From Solirubrobacter ginsenosidimutans (GTDB lineage Bacteria; Actinomycetota; Thermoleophilia; Solirubrobacterales; Solirubrobacteraceae), in NCBI RefSeq assembly GCF_027587205.1, contig NZ_JAPDOD010000003.1, positions 186,001 through 250,000 of the forward strand: DNA of 64,000 nucleotides, written 5' to 3'. Made by a program: the position numbers and the translations under genes. This document shows, one piece after another, positions 42,828 to 50,356 of the stretch (positions are counted from its first letter, which is position 1; each line of letters opens with the position of its first letter). The notes under the pieces are model-generated. The model worked only from the letters and a program-made list of their open reading frames with translations, searched no databases and was not told where the DNA came from.

Positions 42828-44644
42828 GCGACGTCCGGCTCACGACCGGCCAGGCGCTCGTGCGCTGGCTTTCGGCGCAGTATTCCTCGCGCGACGGCGT
42901 CCGCCGGCGCGCGGTTCCCGCCGTGTGGGGGATCTTCGGGCACGGCAACGTGCTCGGTCTCGGTCAGGCGCTGGCGCAGGAAGGGGAGGACCTGCCGCTG
43001 TATGCGCCCAAGCACGAGCAGTCGATGGTGCACTCCGCACTGGGCTTCGCGAAGGCGGCGCGCCGGCTGCAGCTGCACGCGTGCACGGCGTCGATCGGCC
43101 CGGGCGCGACGAATCTGTTGACCGGCGCGGCGACGGCGACCGTCAACCGCCTGCCGGTGTTGCTCCTGCCGGCGGACACGTTCGCCTCGCGGCGCAGCGG
43201 GGTGGTGCTGCAAGAGCTCGAGGACCCGGCCGGCGGCGACCTGACGGTCAACGACGCGTTTCGCCCGCTGAGTCGCCACTTCGACCGCGTCGCGCGGCCG
43301 GAACAGCTGCTCACCGCCCTTCCTCGCGCGCTGCGGGTGCTGCTCGATCCGGCCGAGACCGGGGCGGTCACCGTCGCGTTGCACCAGGACGTGCTCGGCG
43401 AGGCGTTCGCGTGGCCGTCGACGTTCTTCGCGCCGCGGACGTGGGTCGTGAGCCGGCGCCCGCCCGCGGAAGAGGAGCTTTCCGAGGTCCGCTCCCTGCT
43501 GCGCGCCGCCCGCCGCCCGCTGGTGATCGCGGGTGGCGGCGTGCGCTACTCGGAGGCCGAGGCGGCGCTGGCTTCGTTCTCTCGCGCGCACGGCATCCCG
43601 GTCGCGGAGACGTCGGCCGGCAAGGGGGTGATGGCGCCGGATCCGCTCAACCTCGGCGGCATCGGCGTCAACGGCACCGGCGCCGCGCGGCAGGTCGCCG
43701 CGCAGGCCGATCTGGTGGTGTGCGTCGGGACGCGGCTGACGGACTTCACGACCGGCTCGCTGTCGCTGTTCGCGGATCCGTCGGTGCGCTTCATCGGGAT
43801 CAACGTGTGCGCGGCGGATGCGATGAAGCTCGGGGCGACCCCGCTGGTGGCCGATGCGCGGCTCGCGCTCGAGGCGCTGTCCGCCGGCGTGGCGCGCGCG
43901 GCCTCGCGAGCGGATGTCGTGGCGGCTCAGGCGGCTTGGAGTGTGGACGTCGCCTCGCGTCCGGCGGGCTTCTCCCGGCGCGCGGTCTACGAGACGGTCA
44001 ACGCCGACGCCAGCGCGGGCGACTGGGTCGTGGCCGCGGCGGGCTGGTCACCCGGTGATCTGCTCAAGCTCTGGAAGGTCCCCGTTGGCGGCCATGCCCA
44101 CCTCGAGTTCGGCTTCTCGTGCATGGGTCACGAGCTCCCATCGGCGCTCGGAATCCGCCTGCACGAGGGGCCGGACGGCGAGGTCTTCGTCATCGTCGGC
44201 GACGGCAGCCTGCTGATGGCACCAGGCGAGCTGCTGACCGCGGTGCAGGAGGGTCTGAAGGTCACGCTGGTCGTGGTGGACAACGCCGGGTTCGGCTCGA
44301 TCGACGCCCTCGCGCGCGACACCACCGGCGTCAGCCTCGGCAACCGCTTCGTCGGTCGCGACGGAGCGCTGCTTGCCGTCGACTACGCCGCGCTGGCGGC
44401 GTCCCTCGGGTGCCGCGGCGTCCGTGCTGGGGACGAGCGGTCGCTCGCGGCGGCGTTGCGGGAGGCTCGCGCGGGAGACGTGACCACCGTCATCCACTGC
44501 CCGGTCGCGGACGGCGACATCCCCGCCTCAGGGGCGTTCTGGGACCTCGGCGTGCCCGAAGTCGCGACGGACGGCGGCGCGACCCGGCGCATCGCCCGCG
44601 CGCTCGCGGCCCGCGGTGCCGCGGGTCAGCGGCGCTTCGCCTGA
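42824..44644 (+). CDS. iolD: 3D-(3,5/4)-trihydroxycyclohexane-1,2-dione hydrolase
   Basis: 606 aa thiamine-diphosphate enzyme. The IolD-specific N-terminus is clear (RLTTGQALVRWLSAQ, GIFGHGNVLGLGQAL, HEQSMVHSALGFAKA, CTASIGPGATNLLTGAA, NRLPVLLLPADTF). The ThDP site is VGDGSLLMAPGELLTA plus VDNAGFGS. In myo-inositol catabolism IolD cleaves the ring of the diketone to give 5-deoxy-glucuronate. No IolB, IolC, IolG or IolJ is seen in this cluster, which instead holds a lactonase and a 2-hydroxyacid dehydrogenase; the substrate may differ from the classical one. It is translationally coupled to the dehydrogenase. Confidence 0.93.
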   Translation: MSDVRLTTGQALVRWLSAQYSSRDGVRRRAVPAVWGIFGHGNVLGLGQALAQEGEDLPLYAPKHEQSMVHSALGFAKAARRLQLHACTASIGPGATNLLTGAATATVNRLPVLLLPADTFASRRSGVVLQELEDPAGGDLTVNDAFRPLSRHFDRVARPEQLLTALPRALRVLLDPAETGAVTVALHQDVLGEAFAWPSTFFAPRTWVVSRRPPAEEELSEVRSLLRAARRPLVIAGGGVRYSEAEAALASFSRAHGIPVAETSAGKGVMAPDPLNLGGIGVNGTGAARQVAAQADLVVCVGTRLTDFTTGSLSLFADPSVRFIGINVCAADAMKLGATPLVADARLALEALSAGVARAASRADVVAAQAAWSVDVASRPAGFSRRAVYETVNADASAGDWVVAAAGWSPGDLLKLWKVPVGGHAHLEFGFSCMGHELPSALGIRLHEGPDGEVFVIVGDGSLLMAPGELLTAVQEGLKVTLVVVDNAGFGSIDALARDTTGVSLGNRFVGRDGALLAVDYAALAASLGCRGVRAGDERSLAAALREARAGDVTTVIHCPVADGDIPASGAFWDLGVPEVATDGGATRRIARALAARGAAGQRRFA

Positions 44645-44679
44645 CTCACGGGAGGCTCGGCGCGCGCAGCCTCGTGATC

Positions 44680-44706
44680 GCTTGGTAAGCCTCTGACTTA
44701 CCAAGC
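44680..44706. terminator. Hairpin between iolD and the IolE-like gene
   Basis: gcttggtaag and cttaccaagc form a perfect 10-bp stem with a 7-nt loop (cctctga), 36 nt after the iolD stop. It is AT-rich for this genome and would end the rightward transcript. Confidence 0.6.
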
Positions 44707-44729
44707 CATCACTCGCGGGTGCGGTGTCC

Positions 44730-44768
44730 GCGCGCCGCCGGCCGGCTCACCCAAGGCCGGCGGCGCGC
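44730..44768 (-). terminator. GC hairpin overlapping the end of the IolE-like gene
   Basis: gcgcgccgccggcc and ggccggcggcgcgc pair perfectly over 14 bp around an 11-nt loop that holds the stop codon (44747-44749). It would end the leftward transcript. Confidence 0.6.
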
Positions 44769-45628
44769 AGCCTCGTCACGCTGCGGCGCAGGTCGTGTGC
44801 GGGGTCGCCGGCGCTGCCCGGCCGGCGGTCCTGCTCCACCGTGGCGAACCCGTCGTAGCCGGTTTCGTCGAGTGCGGTGCGGAGGGCGTCGAGGTCGAGC
44901 AGTCCGTCCCCGACGGGGCAGAAGATCCCTGCGGCGATCGCTTCCCAGAAGCCGAGCTCTCGCGTCCGCACCGTGGCGGCGACGTCCTTGAGGTGCAGGT
45001 GCTCGACGCGCCGGCCGTAGCGCCGGACCAGCTCGGCGGGATCGCCGCCCGCGTAGAGCGCGTGGCCGGTGTCGAGGCAGAGGCCCAGCTCATCGCGTTC
45101 TGTGGCGGCGAGCAGCCGTTCGACCTCGTCCTCGAACTCGATGAAGCCGCCTGCGTGCGGGTGGACGACCGGGCGGACGCCGCGTGCGGTCGCGCGATCG
45201 GCGCTGCGTCGGAGGAGGTCGATCATCCGCGCCCAGTCGGCATCAGGGAGTCGCGGCGCGAGCGTTGCGCGGCCCGCTGTGCCCGCTCGCTCCTCGCCCG
45301 GGCGGTCGATGAGGACGAGGAGGGCTCCGCCGGTCTCGACGATCGCGTCCAGCGCGGCGTCGACGGCGTCGAGCACCCGCCCGGCGGCGTCGGGGCGGTG
45401 GAAATCGTCGAACACGAACGTGCCGACGGCGGCCAGGTCGCGAGCCGCGAGGGCGGCCCGCGCCTCGCCCGGGTCACGCGGCAGGTAGCCGACGGGGCCC
45501 AGCTCGACCCACCGCAGGCCGCTGCTCGCCACCCCGTCGAGCACCTCCGTGTAGGGCGGGTTGCCGGTCGCGTCAGCGAAGTCGACACCCCAGGAAACCG
45601 GTCCTCCGGCCAGGCTCAGCGTGGACAC
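44747..45628 (-). CDS. IolE-like sugar phosphate isomerase/epimerase (inosose dehydratase-like)
   Basis: 293 aa TIM barrel of the AP-endonuclease/xylose-isomerase type, starting at GTG 45628. It begins GGPVSWGVDFADATGNPPYT, the N-terminal pattern of inosose dehydratase (IolE) relatives, and contains RPVVHPHAGGFIEFEDE, LCLDTGHALYAGGDP, LHLKDVA and a late VEQD; these supply the His, Asp, His and Glu metal ligands. Myo-inosose-2 dehydratase makes the substrate of IolD, so the convergent iolD gene supports the assignment. Candidate operator site D lies 5 nt upstream. A different keto-sugar dehydratase or isomerase is the alternative. Confidence 0.8.
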   Translation of the reverse strand: MSTLSLAGGPVSWGVDFADATGNPPYTEVLDGVASSGLRWVELGPVGYLPRDPGEARAALAARDLAAVGTFVFDDFHRPDAAGRVLDAVDAALDAIVETGGALLVLIDRPGEERAGTAGRATLAPRLPDADWARMIDLLRRSADRATARGVRPVVHPHAGGFIEFEDEVERLLAATERDELGLCLDTGHALYAGGDPAELVRRYGRRVEHLHLKDVAATVRTRELGFWEAIAAGIFCPVGDGLLDLDALRTALDETGYDGFATVEQDRRPGSAGDPAHDLRRSVTRLRAAGLG

Positions 45629-45633
45629 GAAGA

Positions 45634-45642
45634 GATTGAATC
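45634..45642. promoter_or_regulatory. Candidate GntR operator, site D
   Basis: On the minus strand, ATGATTCAATCTCT includes GATTCAATC, a GATnnnATC palindrome, 5 nt upstream of GTG 45628. It joins the IolE-like gene to the same regulon as iolD. Confidence 0.55.
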
Positions 45643-45858
45643 ATTAAGTGTCTGTACCCGCGTGACCCGCGCCGCGCGGGTGCCGCTGTTCGGGACCCGC
45701 TTTACGTACGGGAGGGCGGTGTGTCGTCGTGCTGATCGACGCGCGTGCGGGCGGCTTCCGGTTCCGCCGCCCCGGCCTTTAGTGTTCCTCCCGACAACGA
45801 AAAGAGTGCCCCGGCGACGCGCCAACGCCCCGGGGCCGGCACAGGAGGCCGTACTCCT

Positions 45859-46341
45859 ATGCAGGTAGACCGTATCGCCGGTGTGGCTCGTCTTGCGGGC
45901 GGTGTCCGCGGACTCGGGGTGTGTGACGTGTTGCGGGTCGAACTGGACGCCGTGCAGCGTCCGGGTCTGCTCGAGCAGCTCACGGTGCGGACCGCAGCGC
46001 TCGAACGAGCCGGCAGCGACCCCGCGGATGACGCGGCCCGTGTTCGAGAGGAACTCCGCGTCTTGGCCCGAGTGCGCGCCGGGCTCCCGTCCTCCGCCAC
46101 GGAGCCCTTCACGCTCACCGGCCCCGCCGGGCTCGTGCTCGAGCTGGTCGGCGGCTGCCTGACCAGCGCGGTGGCCGCGGCACACGCGCGGCTGGGGGAG
46201 GGCGAGCCGGGCGTACCGTGGGTCGCGGCCTGCGAGCGCGAACTGGAAGCCGCCGCCGCCTGGATCACGACCTCGCTCGAATGCCAGGCGGTCGAGGCGT
46301 TCTGCTTCGAGCCGGGAGCGGACCCGGTCCACGCGTGGTGA
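45859..46341 (+). CDS. Hypothetical protein, 160 aa
   Basis: ATG 45859 is preceded by aggagg at 10 nt. The product is Ala- and Leu-rich and mostly helical (GLLEQLTVRTAALERAGSD, GLVLELVGGCLTSAVAAAHA), with no signal peptide or known motif. It is isolated between the inositol-type cluster and the lysozyme region. It may be a small cytoplasmic helical-bundle protein; no function is suggested. Confidence 0.6.
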   Translation: MQVDRIAGVARLAGGVRGLGVCDVLRVELDAVQRPGLLEQLTVRTAALERAGSDPADDAARVREELRVLARVRAGLPSSATEPFTLTGPAGLVLELVGGCLTSAVAAAHARLGEGEPGVPWVAACERELEAAAAWITTSLECQAVEAFCFEPGADPVHAW

Positions 46342-46627
46342 CCCGCGCGCGGGTCGTCGGGACCCACAAGGCTGCGCGAGGTGGGCGAAGCGCGGACGGA
46401 AGCAGGCGCTCGTCTAGCCGCTGCCGCGAGGCGGGGGCGGACGTTGCTGCTCGGGGCTGCCTGATCTAGGTATCGCCCAGCGAGAGTTAGGCGAGGCACC
46501 CCCCGCAGACGCACGGCCCAACCGCGACCACCGCTCTCCCGGCGCGTCTCGCCGACCCGCGTCGGCGGGCGGGCCTGCGGGCCGCGTCGGTGGGCGGGGC
46601 CGCGGGCCCGTGGCGCGTGGCGGTGCG
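46342..46627. other. Gap between the 160-aa gene and the lysozyme region
   Basis: GC-rich with short repeats of cggcgggcggg type and no supported gene. Long open frames here are composition shadows. Confidence 0.4.
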
Positions 46628-46711
46628 TCAGCCCTCGCAGGCCGCGCCGTCGTCGTCGCGGTCGAGCGCCCGCGTGTCCCGCCAGCGGGACACGCAGACG
46701 ACGCGGCCGCT
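46628..46711 (-). pseudogene. Excalibur-like tail after the lysozyme stop
   Basis: In the same frame as the lysozyme, after its TAG at 46712, the sequence encodes a Cys-containing segment ending ALDRDDDGAACEG and a stop at 46628. LDRDxDGxACE is the calcium-binding core of the excalibur domain, which normally ends secreted proteins. Only the second half of the domain is seen. It could be a decayed C-terminus, or made by stop-codon readthrough. Confidence 0.45.
46672..46695 (-). terminator. Hairpin after the lysozyme gene
   Basis: gcgtgtcccg and cgggacacgc pair over 10 bp around the loop ccag, 17 nt after the lysozyme stop. It lies inside the excalibur-like remnant. Confidence 0.55.
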
Positions 46712-47392
46712 CTAGTCCTTGGTGCGCGCCTTCAGGGACCGGTAGCGCGCGCGGCGTTCGCCGTGGTCCCAGCCCTGGCCGTCGCCGCCTTGCGCCTTCG
46801 GCTGGGCGGCGCGCCAGATCCGCTTGCGCTGCGCGGTCATCTTCTCCCGCAACGCCCGGCGGCGCGCGACGTCGCCGTCGCGGCGGACGAGCTTGTCGTA
46901 TTCGCGAATCCAGCTGCGCTCGTTGTCGGTGTAGCCGGACAGCGGGTCGTCGTCGCTGTCGAGGAAGAGCGCGCGCTCGGCGGTCCGGCGACGGGTCAGG
47001 CCGAGGACGCTCCTGCCGCCGGCCTTGTCCCACATCAGGAGGCAGTTGGCGGCGCCGGGCCAGTCACCGCGCCGTAGCGCGCGGCCGATCTGCGTCTGCT
47101 GCGAGACCGCGCCAGGGCCGCAGTTGTAGACGAAGGACACCAGCGCGTCGTACTGGTGCTGGCCGAGCCTGAGCCCGAGGCCGTCGATCGCCGGCCCGTA
47201 CTTCCTGTCGAGATCGCGGCGCAGCAGTTCGCTGGCCTGCTTCTCGGAGATCGCCGGGCTGTTGGGGCCGACGCCCTCGGTGTGGCCGTAGCCGATCGTC
47301 CACACGCCGACCATGTCGCGGTAGGGCCGGCCGCCGTGCGGGAAGCCCTCGAACTCCTTGATCAGCGTGACGCCCGCAGGGCTGACGTTCAT
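46712..47392 (-). CDS. Phage-type lysozyme (GH24)
   Basis: 226 aa. The N-terminal 150 residues match the GH24 endolysin fold: catalytic Glu in LIKEFEGF, then TIGYGHTEGVG with the catalytic Asp/Thr region, and LVSFVYNCGPGAVS. It cleaves the glycan of peptidoglycan. It lacks a signal peptide, as phage endolysins often do, but no other phage genes are adjacent. The Arg-rich C-terminal 70 residues are unassigned. It overlaps the upstream small acidic gene by 4 nt. An excalibur-like remnant follows its stop in frame. Confidence 0.85.
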   Translation of the reverse strand: MNVSPAGVTLIKEFEGFPHGGRPYRDMVGVWTIGYGHTEGVGPNSPAISEKQASELLRRDLDRKYGPAIDGLGLRLGQHQYDALVSFVYNCGPGAVSQQTQIGRALRRGDWPGAANCLLMWDKAGGRSVLGLTRRRTAERALFLDSDDDPLSGYTDNERSWIREYDKLVRRDGDVARRRALREKMTAQRKRIWRAAQPKAQGGDGQGWDHGERRARYRSLKARTKD

Positions 47393-47517
47393 GACTCGGG
47401 CGGTGTGTCGGGGGTGAGGCGCGAGTCGGGCTCGGGCTCCTCGTCCGCGTCTTCCTCAGCGTCAGGCACCAGGTCCTCGGGCGCTGCTTCGGGCTCTGCC
47501 GGCGGGTGAGCTGCCAT
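47389..47517 (-). CDS. 42-aa acidic Pro/Glu-rich protein
   Basis: Starts at ATG 47517, 6 nt after gaggagg, and its stop overlaps the lysozyme start (ATGA). It encodes MAAHPPAEPEAAPEDLVPDA and more of the same, with no hydrophobic stretch. The strong SD and coupling indicate a real gene. It may bind or cover the basic lysozyme tail, which is speculation. Confidence 0.65.
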   Translation of the reverse strand: MAAHPPAEPEAAPEDLVPDAEEDADEEPEPDSRLTPDTPPES

Positions 47518-47635
47518 TCCATACCTCCTCAGAGAGTCAGGAGACCAAGAACTGGAACGATTCTGCGCAGATCAGCCGCCCACGGGCAAGTGGGTAAAGC
47601 AATCCGAACGCCGCGCGCCGGCGTGGAGTGTCCGG

Positions 47636-47812
47636 TCAGTCGCCCGCGAGCGGGCCGTGCGGGTCCACGCAGGCGGGGCAGGTATGGAGGTCGTGCACGG
47701 GGTCGTAAGACCACCGCGAGTGTTCCAATCGCGACGTGGTGATCGGCCACAGGCGGCGGCATTCGTCACAGCGCACGACCAGCGCGCTGTCTTCTCTGAC
47801 GAGTGTCGTCAT
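47636..47812 (-). CDS. Small zinc-ribbon protein
   Basis: 58 aa from ATG 47812. Two CxxC pairs (VVRCDECRRLW and HTCPACVDP) about 30 residues apart can bind one zinc. The rest is Trp- and Arg-containing and polar. Such mini zinc ribbons often bind nucleic acids or other proteins. A TTGACC box (possible -35) is found upstream on the minus strand. No family is recognised. Confidence 0.65.
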   Translation of the reverse strand: MTTLVREDSALVVRCDECRRLWPITTSRLEHSRWSYDPVHDLHTCPACVDPHGPLAGD

Positions 47813-47838
47813 TTGGCACAACGACGCTATCGGCCGGG

Positions 47839-48204
47839 TCAAGAAGTTCGCACGTTGCGGGATTCACGCGGTCGTTTGTGCCGGGGAGCGGCGGGGATGG
47901 CGCGCTCGGCCAGGGCGAGCAGCGTCCGCTGCGCGTGCTCGTCCGGCAGCGCGTGCAACGACTCGAGCGCGCCCGCGAGCTCGGGCAGCTCGAGGTCCGG
48001 CGCCTCGAGCGCGAGCCGCCCCGCCCAGCGCACCGCTGCGCGCTCGAAACGCTCGTCGTCCTTGGCCTCGATCACGAGCAGGATCCCGAGCGCATCACGC
48101 AGGGTGACGGAGCCGAGCTCCGCGGCCGTCGCGTTGATGACGGCCAGGTTGCCGGCCTGGATGGCGCGCCTGAGGCGGGTGTAGGGCGATCCGTCGCTGG
48201 TCAT
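47839..48204 (-). CDS. Hypothetical helical protein, 121 aa
   Basis: ATG 48204. The sequence is all helical (LRRAIQAGNLAVINATAAEL, LRDALGILLVIEAKDDERFE) and the tail is basic (RHKRPRESRN). Proteins like it are widespread in actinobacteria without known function. It is divergent from the histidine kinase gene, with 53 bp between the starts, so a shared control region is possible. Confidence 0.7.
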   Translation of the reverse strand: MTSDGSPYTRLRRAIQAGNLAVINATAAELGSVTLRDALGILLVIEAKDDERFERAAVRWAGRLALEAPDLELPELAGALESLHALPDEHAQRTLLALAERAIPAAPRHKRPRESRNVRTS

Positions 48205-48257
48205 ATGCGAACGTATGTTCCCCTACGTATCGGCGGACCGATGAGCGTCAGGTTGGC

Positions 48258-49790
48258 GTGCGCCGATCGATCGTTCGCGCGATCAACATCTGCCTCTACG
48301 CTGTCGCCAGGGACGACGTCGACAGGGGTCTTTTGCTGCTGCATCTCATCGCGGTGTTCGCGCTCGCCGTCGCTGTGCTCTACGGCTTCATCGGCGTGTA
48401 CGTCGTCCCGAAGCTGGCGCGCCTCGCGGATCGCGACAGCGGGCTGATCCGTGCCGCGCAGTACGGCGCCGCCGCGTTCTTCGTCGGCTGCGCGATGACG
48501 CACATCGCCCTCGCGGAGCACGTGCTCGCGGTACCGGAGCTCGTGCGCGGGCACGAGTGGGCGCACCTGCTGCCGCACGTCGCGCAGGTCATCGGCGGCA
48601 CCACGTTCGCCATCATCGCGTGGTTCAAGCTCGACCTGCGCCTGATGACCAAGGAGGACGCCCGCCTGGAGGCCGAGAGCGAGCGGCTGCGCGAACAGCT
48701 CGAGCGCAGCCAGCGCCTCAACGGGCTCGGGCAGCTCGCCGGCGGGGTCGCGCACGACTTCAACAACCTGCTGGTCGTGATCGGCGGCTACGCGCGCCTG
48801 CTGGACCGCCAGCTCGCCGAACGACCCGCGCTCCGTGCCGAGGCCGGCGAGATCGTGGCGGCCGCGGAGCGCGGCGCGGAGCTGACCCGTCAGATGCTGA
48901 TGTTCAGCCGCGGCTCCCAGCGCGAGGAGCAGTCCAGCGACGTCAACCGCGCGATCGAGGGCTGCGAGACGCTGCTCCGGCGCGCCGCGAGCGACGGTGT
49001 CGACGTCCGGATCGAGCTGACGCCCGCCGCGTCGATCGTCGCCCTCGGGCGCGGGCGGATCGAGCAGATCCTGCTCAACCTCACGCTCAATGCCCGCGAC
49101 GCGATGCCCGCCGGCGGCACGCTGCTGATCCAGACCGCGGTCGCGGGCGAGCGCATGCGGCTCACGGTCGCGGACACGGGGGAGGGCATGCCGGCGGACG
49201 TCGCGGAGCACGCGTTCGACCCGTTCTTCACGACCAAGGGCGAAGGGACGGGCACCGGTCTCGGCCTCTCGATCGTCTACGGCATCGTCGACCGCGCCGG
49301 CGGGAAGATCGACCTCGATTCGACCCCCGGCGCCGGCACCCGCTTCACGATCGAGCTCCCGCTGACGCAGACCGCGGCCGACGACGAGCGGGCAGCCGAT
49401 CAAGAGGCCGGGAGCCTGCGCGGCGTGACGGTCCTCGTCGTCGACGACGAGCCGACGGTGCGCGACCTCGTCACCCACGTGCTCGAACACCACGACGCGC
49501 GCGTGATCAGCGCCGCCAACGGCCCGGACGCGCTCGCCGCGCTCGTCGATCATGAGGACGCCATCGACGTCGTCCTCACCGACATCGTCATGCCGGCGAT
49601 GTCGGGCATCGAGCTCGCCCGCCGCCTGCGCAGCGACCGCCCTGGCCTGCCACTGGTCTACTTCTCGGGCGACGGCAGCGACGTCGAGCGCCCGGACGAC
49701 GGGCCGCTGCTGCGCAAGCCGTTCACGCCCGACGCGCTCGTGTCCGCGATCGCCGACGTGCTTCCGGCGCGCTTCCTCGCCGGCCGCTGA
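48258..49790 (+). CDS. Hybrid histidine kinase with receiver domain
   Basis: 510 aa from GTG 48258 (TTG 48333 is possible). Three or four N-terminal transmembrane helices are followed by a coiled linker ([17 protein letters not shown]). The dimerisation domain has the phospho-His in [16 protein letters not shown] near 166, and the ATPase domain shows [19 protein letters not shown] and [13 protein letters not shown]. The receiver follows with Asp in [13 protein letters not shown] and Lys in LLRKPFTPD. There is no output domain, so a phosphorelay partner elsewhere is expected. The signal is unknown. Confidence 0.88.
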   Translation: MRRSIVRAINICLYAVARDDVDRGLLLLHLIAVFALAVAVLYGFIGVYVVPKLARLADRDSGLIRAAQYGAAAFFVGCAMTHIALAEHVLAVPELVRGHEWAHLLPHVAQVIGGTTFAIIAWFKLDLRLMTKEDARLEAESERLREQLERSQRLNGLGQLAGGVAHDFNNLLVVIGGYARLLDRQLAERPALRAEAGEIVAAAERGAELTRQMLMFSRGSQREEQSSDVNRAIEGCETLLRRAASDGVDVRIELTPAASIVALGRGRIEQILLNLTLNARDAMPAGGTLLIQTAVAGERMRLTVADTGEGMPADVAEHAFDPFFTTKGEGTGTGLGLSIVYGIVDRAGGKIDLDSTPGAGTRFTIELPLTQTAADDERAADQEAGSLRGVTVLVVDDEPTVRDLVTHVLEHHDARVISAANGPDALAALVDHEDAIDVVLTDIVMPAMSGIELARRLRSDRPGLPLVYFSGDGSDVERPDDGPLLRKPFTPDALVSAIADVLPARFLAGR

Positions 49791-49794
49791 CCCG

Positions 49795-50289
49795 TCAGGA
49801 CGTCCGCCCGTAGACGACCAGCGCCCAGGTCAGGCAGACGAACGCGCCGGCCGAGGCGAGCGTGCGCACGAGGTTCCACGCCGCCCAGCGGGATGCATGG
49901 AAGCGCTCGCGGACCGCGGCCAGGTCGCCGATGCGATCAGGGTCGCCGGCGGCCTTGATCGCATCGTTGAGCGGCACATTGACCGCGAGCGTGGTCACGA
50001 CCGCGACGAGATAGAGCACCAGCGCCGCCGCGACCCATGGGAGCGGGTCGCGGCCGAGGTTCGTGAGCACCGCGGCGAGTGTGAGCAGCAGCGCGCCGAT
50101 GAACGCGCTGGACATGAACCACGGGTTGATGATGGCTCGGTCGATCGACTGGAACGCGGCCACGAACGTGCGGTCGTCGGTCTCCTTCAGCCCGGGCATG
50201 ATCGTGTGCGCGTATAGGGCGAAGGCGCCGGTGGCGAGTCCCATGGTGAGGGTCGCTCCCAGGAGCGACACAGCACGAAGCGTGTTCAT
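49795..50289 (-). CDS. DUF1772 (anthrone oxygenase-like) membrane protein
   Basis: 164 aa with four hydrophobic helices. The TIMPGLKETDDRTFVAAFQS motif and NVPLNDAIKAAGD near the C-terminal third are typical of DUF1772. Fungal and bacterial relatives include anthrone oxidases, but most bacterial members are uncharacterised. It is transcribed toward the convergent histidine kinase gene and ends 4 nt from it. Confidence 0.8.
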   Translation of the reverse strand: MNTLRAVSLLGATLTMGLATGAFALYAHTIMPGLKETDDRTFVAAFQSIDRAIINPWFMSSAFIGALLLTLAAVLTNLGRDPLPWVAAALVLYLVAVVTTLAVNVPLNDAIKAAGDPDRIGDLAAVRERFHASRWAAWNLVRTLASAGAFVCLTWALVVYGRTS

Positions 50290-50356
50290 GCATGGAACTC
50301 AAGCGACGCGCGGCGAGCTTTTGAATAGCCGAAATGCGCGAATCCATACGCGAGCG

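Noticed and set aside
46596..47077. Open frames on the plus strand across the lysozyme gene
   Set aside because: They oppose a clear GH24 gene and have no start signal.
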